From: Mucilaginibacter gracilis
GTDB taxonomy: Bacteria > Bacteroidota > Bacteroidia > Sphingobacteriales > Sphingobacteriaceae
Direction: 5' to 3'
Length of the DNA stretch: 64,000 nt
Assembly: GCF_003633615.1 (NCBI RefSeq)
Contig: NZ_RBKU01000001.1
Span: 6,324,001 to 6,388,000, forward strand
The position numbers and the translations under genes were made by a program. This document shows, one piece after another, positions 17,263-26,199 of the stretch; position 1 is the first letter of the stretch, and each line of letters opens with the position of its first letter. Under the pieces are notes generated by a model. That model made no database searches, was not told the origin of the DNA, and saw only the letters and a list, made by a program, of their open reading frames with translations.

Positions 17263-17320
17263 TTCAATCCTTCAGTCATTCAATCCTTCAAAATTGGCAA
17301 GGGGGGATATTGTAAGAAAT
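17263..17320. repeat. Octad-word array G plus G6-ATATTG module, copy 2
   Basis: Four 8-base words TTCAATCC, TTCAGTCA, TTCAATCC, TTCAAAAT (17263-17294) followed after 6 bases by the module GGGGGGATATTGTAAGAAAT (17301-17320). The rest of the gap 17094-17410 is AT-rich without a gene. Confidence 0.8.
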
Positions 17321-17410
17321 TTTTTAAATCCTTTTACCAAAATTTACAAATGTGAACATCACAAAAACATTCTGCCCATTCTTAAATTCTACAAATTCTG
17401 GTTCAGACAT

Positions 17411-17758
17411 CTATAAAACGCCCCATCCAGAACTGCCGCATACATTGCATAAACTATCATCTCCAAAACAACCTTGACATTGAAAACGAAACGACTTGAG
17501 ACACCACCGACCATCAAAAATAACTTCACCTTTATAAGGACATCCGCTTGCCGCTTCTAAATAAAACTCTACCACATTATCGTTTTTCCGAATCATATCA
17601 CTTATTGTAAATGGAAAATCGTCATTATTTAAAATATATCTTTTCTCAAAAGATGGGTGTATCATGTCATGTTCAATCAAATAATTTAAAACTTTGAGAT
17701 TGTCTTTATAATCTTCAAATAACTTGATGAAATTCTCTAATAATTCTGCTGGATCCAT
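17411..17758 (-). CDS. Small cysteine-rich protein of unknown function
   Basis: 115 residues. The first 50 are helical and acidic (MDPAELLENFIKLFEDYKD), the C-terminus is a zinc-ribbon-like stretch CQGCFGDDSLCNVCGSSGWGVL with CxxC-x6-CxxCG spacing, reminiscent of DnaJ zinc knuckles. Two more cysteines lie just upstream (GCPYKG and RWCLKSF). It sits alone in an AT-rich gap with repeat modules on one side and mutS2 on the other. Its size and setting recall orphan immunity or accessory genes, but nothing confirms that. Confidence 0.55.
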   Translation of the reverse strand: MDPAELLENFIKLFEDYKDNLKVLNYLIEHDMIHPSFEKRYILNNDDFPFTISDMIRKNDNVVEFYLEAASGCPYKGEVIFDGRWCLKSFRFQCQGCFGDDSLCNVCGSSGWGVL

Positions 17759-17827
17759 ATCAAATAATTTGCGTTATTTATCGCTTAACTTAATGACATT
17801 GCACTTGTGCCAGCCAGCCCCCCTACC

Positions 17828-20182
17828 TCACTTCAAATAAACATACGTTATCCCATCTCCACCCCTGTCGGCGTGTTCATCTTCCATGCGGTCAACCTCT
17901 TTGTATTTTTTCATATACTCGCGTATCAGTTTGCGTAGTATGCCATCGCCTTTGCCGTGGATAATTTTGAGGGTGCCGAATCCCATCATTATCGCTTTGT
18001 CTAAATACTTTTCTATCTCGTAAAGTGCTTCCTCGCCCCGCTTACCACGCACATCAATCTCCGGACTAAAATTGGCTACCGAATCGGTACTGGTATAGCC
18101 GCGTCGTATCTCTTTAGGCACCTCGCGTTTGCTCACCTTTTGTACCCGTGTTTTTTTGGCAACCGTGCGCAAGTCGCCAATGGCAATAATGAGGTTATCA
18201 CGAGCTATTTCCATTACCTGGCCGGTAGTTTCGCTGTCGTTTAGCTTCACCCAATCGCCAATTTTAATTTCGTCTGTAGCCACCACTTTAGGGGCAACGG
18301 GCTTAACCGTGTTTTTAACAAGCTCCGCGTTAAGCTTTTCGCGAAGGTCGCGGGTTTTATCTTTATCGGCCTGGTTGCTTTTAATTTCGCTAATAGTATT
18401 TTCAACCAGTTTATTGGCATTCAGTATAATGCTTTTAGCTTCCTGTTTGGCTTCGCTTATCAGGGTGCGCCTATTTTCTTCGTAGTAAGTTTTTAGCTTC
18501 TCGTTCTCTTCAAGCAGGGCATTAACGCGGCGCTGCTGCTTCTCCAACGCAACTTTCGAATCGTAAAACTCCTTTTTATCGCGTTCCAGGTCAACCAGTA
18601 AAGTATCAACCTTTTTTTGGTTAACCCCAATTTTATTGCGGGCCAGGTTAAGTACATTTTGCGGCAAACCAATTTTTTGCGCTATCTCAAACGCGTACGA
18701 ACTGCCGGGCTTACCCACCTCCAGCATATACAGCGGCCTCATCTCCACGTTATCAAACAGCATACTGGCGTTCTCTAAACCTTCGGCATTGCTGGCAAAA
18801 ATTTTAAGGTTGCTGTAGTGCGTAGTTACCATACCCCGCACCTTTTTATGGTTTAACGACTCCAGCACCGCTTCGGCTATCGGCCCACCAAATTGCGGGT
18901 CGGTCCCTGTGCCAAATTCATCAATCAAAATCAGCGTTTTGCCGTTAGCGTTCTCCACAAAGTGCTTCATTTTTGATAGGTGGGCACTGTAGGTACTCAA
19001 ATCACTCTCTATCGATTGGTCGTCGCCAATGTCAACAAATATCTGCTTAAACACTCCAACCTCGCTAAACTCCGAAACCGGAATAAGCAAACCAGCCTGC
19101 ACCATCATTTGCAGCAAGCCAACCGTTTTCATACAGACAGATTTACCACCCGCATTGGGCCCGCTAACCACAATAACTCGGTTACTATCGTCAATTTGTA
19201 CGTTTAAGGGCACAACCGTTTTATGCTCCTTTTTAAAACTGAGCATCAACAAAGGGTGGCGCGCATTAATCAGCTTTATTCTGGCATCGTTACTCACAAT
19301 GGGCATGGCGGCGTCTACATCAATGGCAAACAAAGCCTTGGCGCGCACAAAATCAAGCTTGGTGAGTAAACTATGGTATGATAACAACAAGGGCGCGTAT
19401 GGCCTCAATTCGTCGGTTAAAGCGGTTAGTATTTTAACCACTTCGCGGCGGCGTTCAAATTCAAGGTCGCGTATGCGGTTATTCAACGTAAACACCTCCT
19501 CGGGTTCCATATAAACCGTTTGCCCCGAGGCCGATTCATCATGGATAAAGCCCTTTAGCTTACGCTTATTTTCGGCCAGTACGGGTATGCAAAGCCTGCC
19601 ATCGCGAATGGTTAAACTGCCATCGGCTGTCCATCCGTTGCCGGTTGCAGCTTTAAAAATATGGTCTATTTTGCGGCGGGCCTCCTGCTCGGCCTTGGCA
19701 ATACCGGCTGTAATATCCATCAGCTCGCGCGATGCATTGGGGCGTATTTTACCCTTTTGGTCAATCACACGGTCAATATGCTTCAGTATTATTTTCTCTA
19801 TCGGCAGGTGTTCAAACAGCGCTTCTAAATCAGGGTATTGGCCTTCGCGTTCGTTAAAATAGCTAATCACGGCAAACACCGTTGTTAGCGATGCCTGCAC
19901 CTGGAAAAATTCTTCCTCGCTTAAAAACACACCCTCAATACGGGTTTTGTTGGCCAGGCTCTTAATATCAAAAAAATGATGTATGGGTAGCGGCGCATCA
20001 TTCTCCAATATATTTTTAAACTCACTGGCCTGGCTTAAAAACTTACGGATGAGGTCGTAATTATACATCACCTGTATCTTATCAACCATTTGCTGGCCCA
20101 TAACACTCAGGCAATGTGTTTTTATAAGCTCCTTTACTTCGGTAAAGCCAAGCTTATCAACACTGTTAAAGGGGTACAACAT
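17828..20182 (-). CDS. mutS2: MutS2 family ATPase/endonuclease
   Basis: 784 residues. MutS core and clamp region (1-320), ABC ATPase with Walker A GPNAGGKS near 339 and Walker B LILIDEFGTGTD, a long coiled coil (about 515-625), a KOW-like segment, and a C-terminal Smr domain (about 707-784) with DVRGKRGEEA and HGKGDGILR. MutS2 lacks the mismatch-binding domain; known members act on recombination intermediates or on collided ribosomes. The start overlaps the 3 prime end of the upstream lipoprotein gene by 17 bases, so they are cotranscribed. Confidence 0.95.
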   Translation of the reverse strand: MLYPFNSVDKLGFTEVKELIKTHCLSVMGQQMVDKIQVMYNYDLIRKFLSQASEFKNILENDAPLPIHHFFDIKSLANKTRIEGVFLSEEEFFQVQASLTTVFAVISYFNEREGQYPDLEALFEHLPIEKIILKHIDRVIDQKGKIRPNASRELMDITAGIAKAEQEARRKIDHIFKAATGNGWTADGSLTIRDGRLCIPVLAENKRKLKGFIHDESASGQTVYMEPEEVFTLNNRIRDLEFERRREVVKILTALTDELRPYAPLLLSYHSLLTKLDFVRAKALFAIDVDAAMPIVSNDARIKLINARHPLLMLSFKKEHKTVVPLNVQIDDSNRVIVVSGPNAGGKSVCMKTVGLLQMMVQAGLLIPVSEFSEVGVFKQIFVDIGDDQSIESDLSTYSAHLSKMKHFVENANGKTLILIDEFGTGTDPQFGGPIAEAVLESLNHKKVRGMVTTHYSNLKIFASNAEGLENASMLFDNVEMRPLYMLEVGKPGSSYAFEIAQKIGLPQNVLNLARNKIGVNQKKVDTLLVDLERDKKEFYDSKVALEKQQRRVNALLEENEKLKTYYEENRRTLISEAKQEAKSIILNANKLVENTISEIKSNQADKDKTRDLREKLNAELVKNTVKPVAPKVVATDEIKIGDWVKLNDSETTGQVMEIARDNLIIAIGDLRTVAKKTRVQKVSKREVPKEIRRGYTSTDSVANFSPEIDVRGKRGEEALYEIEKYLDKAIMMGFGTLKIIHGKGDGILRKLIREYMKKYKEVDRMEDEHADRGGDGITYVYLK

Positions 20183-20723
20183 GTACTAATCTCTTAGGTT
20201 TTTTTAAATTTTGTGGGGCGCGCAGCAAATTAGATCGTTTTTGTAACGAATCAAGCGTCCGCTGCCCCTTCGCCCGCTGCGCCGAATCGAGCTTTAGCCG
20301 GGCCTTTGCTGTTTTAATTGAATCGGCAGCGCGTTTAACATTCGCCTTTTTTAGCGAATCCTGGTTCATTTTGGGTTTATGTTTCTGCAACGAATCTATT
20401 TTTTTTTGCAGCCTTTCGGTAATACCTGTATATATTTCGCCCAGCAGGTCGGGCCGGGTTGAGTAAAATTTAATACTCTTTTTAAACAGAGTGGTATCCA
20501 CGTGGTGTACCTTAAAAACAGCCAAATAAAGCCCCATTCCGTGTTTTGAAAGGGTATCCGGCATTTGCGGCAGGTCGTAAAGGCTACCGTCTACAATATG
20601 TATATCGGTAAGCAATTCGGCCATATCGTGCTCGGGAATTACGTCCGACGGGATTTTTTTTCCGTCGCTACATGAAGTAAATAAAAATCCAACGCAAAAA
20701 AACAAGATCAAATAAAAACGCAT
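20166..20723 (-). CDS. DUF4296 lipoprotein
   Basis: About 185 residues from ATG 20723 (an in-frame ATG at 20741 is less likely because it would precede the signal peptide by six residues). Signal peptide with lipobox FTSC, so an anchored lipoprotein. The PEHDMAELLTDIHIVDG motif is the DUF4296 signature. The C-terminal third is a Lys/Asp/Leu-rich coiled stretch of repeated DSLQK-like units. Function unknown. It overlaps mutS2 by 17 bases and diverges from yggS across only about 40 bases. Confidence 0.8.
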   Translation of the reverse strand: MRFYLILFFCVGFLFTSCSDGKKIPSDVIPEHDMAELLTDIHIVDGSLYDLPQMPDTLSKHGMGLYLAVFKVHHVDTTLFKKSIKFYSTRPDLLGEIYTGITERLQKKIDSLQKHKPKMNQDSLKKANVKRAADSIKTAKARLKLDSAQRAKGQRTLDSLQKRSNLLRAPQNLKKPKRLVHVVPL

Positions 20724-20763
20724 TCTGTAATTTAGCAACATTATTGGGTAAAATTACGGATTA

Positions 20764-21453
20764 ATGAGTATTGCAGATAATATTAAAAATTTAAATAGCG
20801 AAATTAAGTTAAGCAAAGCCAAACTGGTAGCGGTATCAAAAACCAAACCCGTTGCTGATTTGCAGGAAGCCTACGATGCCGGCCAGCGTATATTTGGCGA
20901 AAACCAGGTGCAGGAGCTTGTTGAAAAATACGAGGCATTGCCTAAAGACATTGAGTGGCACCTGATTGGCCACCTGCAAACCAACAAGGTTAAATACATT
21001 GCTCCCTTTATCAGCCTTATCGAATCGGTTGATAGTTTGAAGCTTTTGCAGGAAATTAACAAACAGGCGCTCAAAAACAACCGCGTTATTGATTGCCTGC
21101 TACAGGTTTACATAGCCGACGAGGAAACTAAGTTTGGTTTAAGTTACGACGAACTGATTGAGCTGCTACGCTCACCCGAATACGCCGAATTAAAAAACAT
21201 ACGCATTACGGGCCTCATGGGCATTGCAACTAATACCGAAGTAGTAAAGCAGATAAACGACGAGTTTCACGAGCTGCGTGTGCTTTTTGATGGCATTAAG
21301 TTGAGTTTTTTTCGTAAAGACGATTTTTTTAAAGAACTTTCTATGGGCATGTCGTCCGATTATCAAATTGCCTTGGAGCAGGGTAGCACCCTGATACGCC
21401 TGGGCAGCACCATATTTGGCCAAAGGGTAATTAAGCACTTTAAAAACAATTAA
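20764..21453 (+). CDS. yggS: YggS-family pyridoxal 5-phosphate homeostasis protein
   Basis: 229 residues, a fold-type III PLP-binding barrel. The PLP lysine is in LVAVSKTKP, and FGENQVQE, WHLIGHLQTNK, GLMGIAT and LSMGMSSDY are the conserved YggS blocks. Family members (YggS, PROSC) bind PLP without clear enzymatic activity and balance vitamin B6 and amino acid pools. First gene of a tight plus-strand run (gaps of 7 and 13 bases). Confidence 0.95.
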   Translation: MSIADNIKNLNSEIKLSKAKLVAVSKTKPVADLQEAYDAGQRIFGENQVQELVEKYEALPKDIEWHLIGHLQTNKVKYIAPFISLIESVDSLKLLQEINKQALKNNRVIDCLLQVYIADEETKFGLSYDELIELLRSPEYAELKNIRITGLMGIATNTEVVKQINDEFHELRVLFDGIKLSFFRKDDFFKELSMGMSSDYQIALEQGSTLIRLGSTIFGQRVIKHFKNN

Positions 21454-21460
21454 ACCCGCA

Positions 21461-21913
21461 ATGGAAGTAAAATTAAGATTTGCCAAAATTGGCGATTGTG
21501 CCCGTTTGATGGAACTGGTGAATGAACTTGCCGTATTTGAAAAGGCCCCCCACGAAGTTGTAGTAAGCCTGGCCGAATTTAAAGAAGCCGGCTTTGGCCA
21601 ACAACCTGTTTGGAAAGCCTTTGTTGCCGAAGTTGACGATTATATAGTTGGTTTTGCTTTGTATTACACGCGATACTCAACATGGAAAGGCCGCCGTATT
21701 TACCTCGAAGACCTTTTAGTAACCCAAAACATGCGCGGCAAAGGCATTGGCAAACTTTTGTTTGATGCCGTGGTTAAACAAACTAAAGAACTGGGCTATA
21801 GCGGCATGGTTTGGCAGGTGTTAGATTGGAACCAACCCGCTATTGATTTTTACAATAAATACCAGGCCGGCTTAGAGGCGGGGTGGCTCAATGCATCGCT
21901 ACCCATAAATTAA
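21461..21913 (+). CDS. GNAT-family N-acetyltransferase
   Basis: 150 residues. Acetyl-CoA site RGKGIGKLL near 87-95 and a typical GNAT strand LEDLLVTQNM before it. The C-terminal WQVLDWNQPAIDFYNKYQA motif places it with the spermidine/diamine acetyltransferase-like group; the actual acceptor is unknown. It starts 7 bases after yggS. Confidence 0.88.
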   Translation: MEVKLRFAKIGDCARLMELVNELAVFEKAPHEVVVSLAEFKEAGFGQQPVWKAFVAEVDDYIVGFALYYTRYSTWKGRRIYLEDLLVTQNMRGKGIGKLLFDAVVKQTKELGYSGMVWQVLDWNQPAIDFYNKYQAGLEAGWLNASLPIN

Positions 21914-21926
21914 ATATTTATCCATC

Positions 21927-22727
21927 ATGAGTAAAAGCAGGTTATTAATTATCGCGGCAGCAGCATTATTTCTTTCGGCTTGTTTTAACAATTCGGCAAA
22001 AAAACCGGTGGCAAACATCACTACCGATACCCTTAAATATGCTTACCAGGTTGTAAACGAGCAAGCTGCCAATTGCGGTAATAAGCCCGATACGGCCTGT
22101 GCCACCGCAAAAATAAAATATCCGGAGTTTACCAACCAGGATGCTTTAAACGACACCCTTAAATTAAGCATAATTAAGTTGTTTGACGGCGACCCGGATA
22201 ATAGCCTGCAAACTATGGCCAAAAATTTCATCACCTCTTTTGAGGCATGGAAAAAAGTAAAAAAAACGGCCAAACAAGTATTTAAGCTCAACCTATCGGC
22301 CAAAGTTTTAAGGCAGGATTCCAGCCTGGCCGTTGTGCAGATTGATGGCTCAAGCTTTGCCGGTAACAAACACCCCATTGCCCTAACAAAATTTACAAAC
22401 TGGAACACCAGGGCACAAAAGCCTATAATTTTAGATAGCCTGTTTACCAACCCTGGCAAACAACAATTAACCGCCATTGCCGAAAAAATATTCCGCAAAC
22501 AAGAAAACCTTAAAGATACCTCATCACTGGCACGCGATTATTTTTTTAAGGGCAACCAATTCTCGCTCACTCATAACTTTGCCATCACACCAATCGGCAT
22601 CCGCTTTTTTTACAATCTTTACGAAATTAAGCCCTACAACGCGGGAACAACCGATCTCTTTATCCCCTATTCATCAATCAAACAATTACTGCGGCCAAAC
22701 ACCGTAATTAGTCAATATATTAAATAA
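21927..22727 (+). CDS. Lipoprotein with DUF4163/DUF3298 (RsiV-like) domains
   Basis: 266 residues with lipobox LSAC at about 16-19. The middle matches DUF4163 and the C-terminus DUF3298, ending LFIPYSSIKQLLRPNT. The same domain pair forms the extracellular lysozyme sensor of anti-sigma RsiV in Bacillus; here there is no anti-sigma part, so only the fold is shared. The stop overlaps the aspartate kinase start (TAATG). Confidence 0.75.
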   Translation: MSKSRLLIIAAAALFLSACFNNSAKKPVANITTDTLKYAYQVVNEQAANCGNKPDTACATAKIKYPEFTNQDALNDTLKLSIIKLFDGDPDNSLQTMAKNFITSFEAWKKVKKTAKQVFKLNLSAKVLRQDSSLAVVQIDGSSFAGNKHPIALTKFTNWNTRAQKPIILDSLFTNPGKQQLTAIAEKIFRKQENLKDTSSLARDYFFKGNQFSLTHNFAITPIGIRFFYNLYEIKPYNAGTTDLFIPYSSIKQLLRPNTVISQYIK

Positions 22728-23983
22728 TGCAGGTATTTAAATTTGGAGGCGCATCGGTTAAGGATGCTCCCGGTATCGTTAATCTGTCCGAAATAGTTCG
22801 CAATAGCCCCGATAAGCAGTTGCTCATCGTAGTATCGGCAATGGGTAAAACCACTAATGCACTCGAAAAACTAACCCGTGCCTATGTTGAGCAAAACGAT
22901 GAAATGCACAGCCTTTTTGATGAAATTAAACAATATCACTACGATATTTTACACCAGCTTTTTGAACCTGGCCACCCCATTTTTGACGAAATAGCCAATA
23001 CCTTTGTGGAAATTGAATGGACCATTGAAGATGAACCGCAAGACGAATTCGACTTTATATACGACCAAATTGTATCCATCGGCGAAATGGTATCAACCCG
23101 CATTGTTAACGCCTATCTTAACAAAACAGGCGCTAGCAGCCAATGGCTTGATGTGCGCGGCTATATCCATACCGATAACACCTACCGCGAGGGCAAGGTT
23201 GACTGGCCCAAAACCACCAAAAGCATTCAGCATGACGTGCCCGCGCTATTACAAAAAGGCGTGGTAGTAACGCCCGGTTTTTTGGGCGGCACATCCGAAA
23301 ACTTTACCACAACGCTTGGGCGCGAAGGGTCTGATTATACGGCATCTATCTTCGCAGCTTGCCTTAACGCGCAATCGGTAACCATCTGGAAAGATGTTCC
23401 AGGCGTACTCAATGCCGACCCCAAACTTTTTACCGACACCGTAAAATACGACCAGCTATCCTATGCCGAAGCCATCGAGATGACCTATTATGGTGCCAGC
23501 GTTATCCACCCCAAAACCATAAAGCCGCTGCAAAATGCAAAGATACCTTTGCTGGTAAAACCATTTATGCATCCTGATGAACCGGGCACCATTATCACAG
23601 AAACCGATTTTATTACCTTCAACACGCCTGTAATTATTGTAAAGCAAAACCAGGTTTTGCTATCCATATCCACTAAAGATTATTCCTTTATTTCCGAAGA
23701 GCACCTGAGCGATATTTTCGGCCTGTTTGCCAAAACCCACATCAAACTAAACATTATGCAGGCATCGGCAGTAAGCTTCACCGTTTGTTTTGACGATGAT
23801 ACCGAGCGTTTTGAAAAACTAACAACAGCATTAAAACAAAACTTCAGCATTAAATACAACAATCAGCTATCGCTCATCACCGTAAGGCACTATAAAACCG
23901 ATTTATTGAAACAACTAACAACCGACAAAACCATTTTACTGGAGCAAATTAGCCGCAACACGGTACAAATGGTAGTGAAGTAA
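22727..23983 (+). CDS. Aspartate kinase
   Basis: 418 residues. It phosphorylates aspartate, the first step to Lys, Thr, Met and diaminopimelate. Seen: KFGGASV at 4-10, the aspartate-binding SIGEMVSTRI, TTLGREGSDYTA, KDVPGVLNADPK, and two C-terminal ACT regions (about 290-418) that normally bind feedback inhibitors. It is monofunctional, without a homoserine dehydrogenase domain. Translationally coupled to the preceding lipoprotein gene. Which amino acid controls it cannot be told. Confidence 0.94.
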   Translation: MQVFKFGGASVKDAPGIVNLSEIVRNSPDKQLLIVVSAMGKTTNALEKLTRAYVEQNDEMHSLFDEIKQYHYDILHQLFEPGHPIFDEIANTFVEIEWTIEDEPQDEFDFIYDQIVSIGEMVSTRIVNAYLNKTGASSQWLDVRGYIHTDNTYREGKVDWPKTTKSIQHDVPALLQKGVVVTPGFLGGTSENFTTTLGREGSDYTASIFAACLNAQSVTIWKDVPGVLNADPKLFTDTVKYDQLSYAEAIEMTYYGASVIHPKTIKPLQNAKIPLLVKPFMHPDEPGTIITETDFITFNTPVIIVKQNQVLLSISTKDYSFISEEHLSDIFGLFAKTHIKLNIMQASAVSFTVCFDDDTERFEKLTTALKQNFSIKYNNQLSLITVRHYKTDLLKQLTTDKTILLEQISRNTVQMVVK

Positions 23984-24004
23984 AAGTTCTTTAAAGCTCT
24001 TTAA

Positions 24005-24037
24005 AGATTTGTCAACTTTTAAAAAGTTGACAAATCT
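24005..24037. repeat. Perfect 33-base palindrome upstream of the YitT gene
   Basis: AGATTTGTCAACTTTT (24005-24020), one A, and its exact reverse complement (24022-24037). Directly before it a 10-base word repeats (TTCTTTAAAG, CTCTTTAAAG). There is no T run behind, so it is not a standard terminator; a dispersed repeat or operator is possible. Confidence 0.7.
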
Positions 24038-24062
24038 CTCTCTAAAAAATCAATATTTAAAT

Positions 24063-24923
24063 ATGAAAACCCAAACTACCATCCGCGATACCATATTAAT
24101 TTCATTGGGCATACTATCCGCCGGTATGGGTTTAAAAGGTTTCCTGCTATCCAGCCATTTTATTGATGGTGGCGTTACAGGTATTTCTATGTTACTTTCG
24201 GATGTTACCAACCTGCCCATCTCCATCCTTATATTTGTTATCAACGTTCCCTTTTTGTGGCTGGGTTACCGCAAGCTGGGTTTAAACTTTGCTATCAGGA
24301 GTACGTTGGCCATTGCCGGGTTATCGGTTTGCCTGGCAGTTATCCAATTCCCCGATGTAACTCATGATAAATTACTCACAGCCGTTTTTGGCGGCTTTTT
24401 TATAGGCGTAGGTATTGGCCTGGCCATGCGGGGCGGTGCCGTGCTTGATGGTACCGAAATAGCCGCCCTGCTGGTAAGCAAAAAAACTCAGGTAGCCAAA
24501 GTGAGCGATATCATCCTCATCCTAAACGTGGTGATATTTTCGGCAGCCGCGTTTTTGCTGGGGATCGAATCGGCCTTGTACTCTATCCTTACTTATCTGG
24601 CCGCCTCAAAAATGATCGATTTTATATTGAACGGCATTGAGCAATACACCGGCGTAACCGTAATATCAACCCATAGCGAAGAAATACGTTTAGCCATTAC
24701 CGAAAACCTGGGCCGCGGCGTAACCATTTACGAAGGCAAAAGCGGCTACGGAAAAGACGGCCAGATAAACGACGCCCGCGACATTATATTTACCGTAGCT
24801 ACGCGCTTAGAAATACCATCCTTAAAAAACGAGATACTGAGGATAGACCCTAAAGCTTTCATCGTTCAGCAAAGTATTGACGATACCACCGGCGGCCTTT
24901 TAAAACGAAAAGCCTTGCATTAA
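24063..24923 (+). CDS. YitT-family membrane protein
   Basis: 286 residues from ATG 24063. A TTG at 24009 is in frame but lies within the palindrome and encodes no conserved residues. The N-terminal 190 residues hold about five membrane helices (DUF161, with GGVTGISMLLS and IGVGIGLAMRGGAVLDGTEI motifs), and the C-terminal 80 residues form a cytoplasmic DUF2179 domain (TVISTHSEEIRLAI, ATRLEIPSLKNEIL). Function of the family is not established; transport is assumed. Confidence 0.87.
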   Translation: MKTQTTIRDTILISLGILSAGMGLKGFLLSSHFIDGGVTGISMLLSDVTNLPISILIFVINVPFLWLGYRKLGLNFAIRSTLAIAGLSVCLAVIQFPDVTHDKLLTAVFGGFFIGVGIGLAMRGGAVLDGTEIAALLVSKKTQVAKVSDIILILNVVIFSAAAFLLGIESALYSILTYLAASKMIDFILNGIEQYTGVTVISTHSEEIRLAITENLGRGVTIYEGKSGYGKDGQINDARDIIFTVATRLEIPSLKNEILRIDPKAFIVQQSIDDTTGGLLKRKALH

Positions 24924-25209
24924 TTGTGCCCTGTAATGGTTAACACTAAAAATAGTTCTCTCTCGGGGCACTGTCGTCATTTGTCTTCATAATCAAAATA
25001 AGCAGTTGCACGCAGGGTATAATTGCATGATGGTACCAAATTGCTTGCGAAATAAAGAGTATGGGTTGGTGGAACTGTTAATAATATGTCTATCCATAAA
25101 GTTAAAGCTCTAAAATTAGGCATTTAGGTGGTATCATATATTTATCTGAATTTTTTACCGACAAAATAACCACCCTTACCGAAAATTGAAAGCCTATCGC
25201 CAACTTTGG
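24924..25209. other. Intergenic gap, no feature seen
   Basis: Nothing convincing on either strand: no ORF, hairpin with T run or word array. Confidence 0.6.
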
Positions 25210-25241
25210 TTTGTACAGGTATAAATGTTACCTTACTTTTG
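25210..25241 (+). promoter_or_regulatory. Bacteroidetes-type promoter for the LiaF-like gene
   Basis: TTTG (25210-25213), 20 bases, TACTTTTG (25234-25241). Transcription start near 25248 excludes the upstream in-frame start at 25225. Confidence 0.7.
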
Positions 25242-25272
25242 GTTCAGTAATATTTTTATACAGACACAACAA

Positions 25273-26118
25273 ATGCAAAACGATATAAAACAACAACCGC
25301 AAAGCCGTAACAATGGTAAAGTAATTGCGGGCTTTATACTATTGGTATTGGGCGGTATGCTGCTGCTACAACAACTGGGTAATTACATACTCCCTCACTG
25401 GGTATTTTCGTGGGGGTCGCTATTTTTGGCGCTCGGCTTGTATAGTGGCGCCAAACACAATTTCCGTAACCCGCTTTCCTATATTTTAATTGTGTTAGGT
25501 ACCATCATTTTATTAGATGATATTATCCCCGGCGCAAACCTGCAAAATTTAATAGGGCCTGTTATCATCATCGGCATAGGCATATTGATGATATTAAAAC
25601 GTAACGAAAAGTGGGTGTACAAGCGGGCAGGCAAACTCAATAAAGACAAATGGGCCGACTCACAAAGCTGGAACGCGCAATTTGATTGGGATAAAAAAGT
25701 TAACCCCGACGAGCCGGTAAAAGAACAGCCGTTTACTGATTACAGCGACATTAATTATTCGAAAATAAAAAACGACTATACCGAAGATTACCTTGACGCT
25801 ACTTCAATTTTTGGCAGCGCCAATAAAACCATCCTATCTAAAAACTTTAAGGGTGGCGAAATCATCAACATATTTGGCGGCGCCGAGGTTGATTTTACCC
25901 AGGCCGATATTAATGGCCGCGTAGTAATTGATGTTACCCAGATATTCGGCGGCATTAAACTACTGGTTCCGCCGCACTGGCACGTAACATCGGATATGGT
26001 ATCCTTGTTTGCCGGTTTTGATGATAAGCGCAAGCAAAAAACCAATGTAGCGAGTGATAAGGTATTGATGATAACGGGCACATCCATTTTTGCAGGTGTT
26101 GAAATACGCAGCTATTAA
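25273..26118 (+). CDS. LiaF-like membrane protein (DUF5668 plus C-terminal LiaF domain)
   Basis: 281 residues from ATG 25273. Four membrane helices between about 16 and 112 (GFILLVLGGMLLL and the repeated GLY/VLGTIILL type), then a linker, then a beta-helical LiaF C-terminal domain (about 180-281) with repeating FGG motifs (IFGGAEVDF, IFGGIKLLVP). In Firmicutes LiaF represses the LiaSR cell-envelope stress system. Here a sensor kinase and LytTR regulator follow 82 bases later, suggesting an analogous link; this is inference. Confidence 0.8.
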   Translation: MQNDIKQQPQSRNNGKVIAGFILLVLGGMLLLQQLGNYILPHWVFSWGSLFLALGLYSGAKHNFRNPLSYILIVLGTIILLDDIIPGANLQNLIGPVIIIGIGILMILKRNEKWVYKRAGKLNKDKWADSQSWNAQFDWDKKVNPDEPVKEQPFTDYSDINYSKIKNDYTEDYLDATSIFGSANKTILSKNFKGGEIINIFGGAEVDFTQADINGRVVIDVTQIFGGIKLLVPPHWHVTSDMVSLFAGFDDKRKQKTNVASDKVLMITGTSIFAGVEIRSY

Positions 26119-26199
26119 TTTAGCTAAAAACAATATTTTATTTACCATAAATCATCGCTTTTAAGTAAAGCCAACCATTCATTCTGTTAAATAGTTACT

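Noticed and set aside
24009..24062. Upstream TTG start of the YitT protein
   Set aside because: It falls within the perfect palindrome and adds non-conserved residues.
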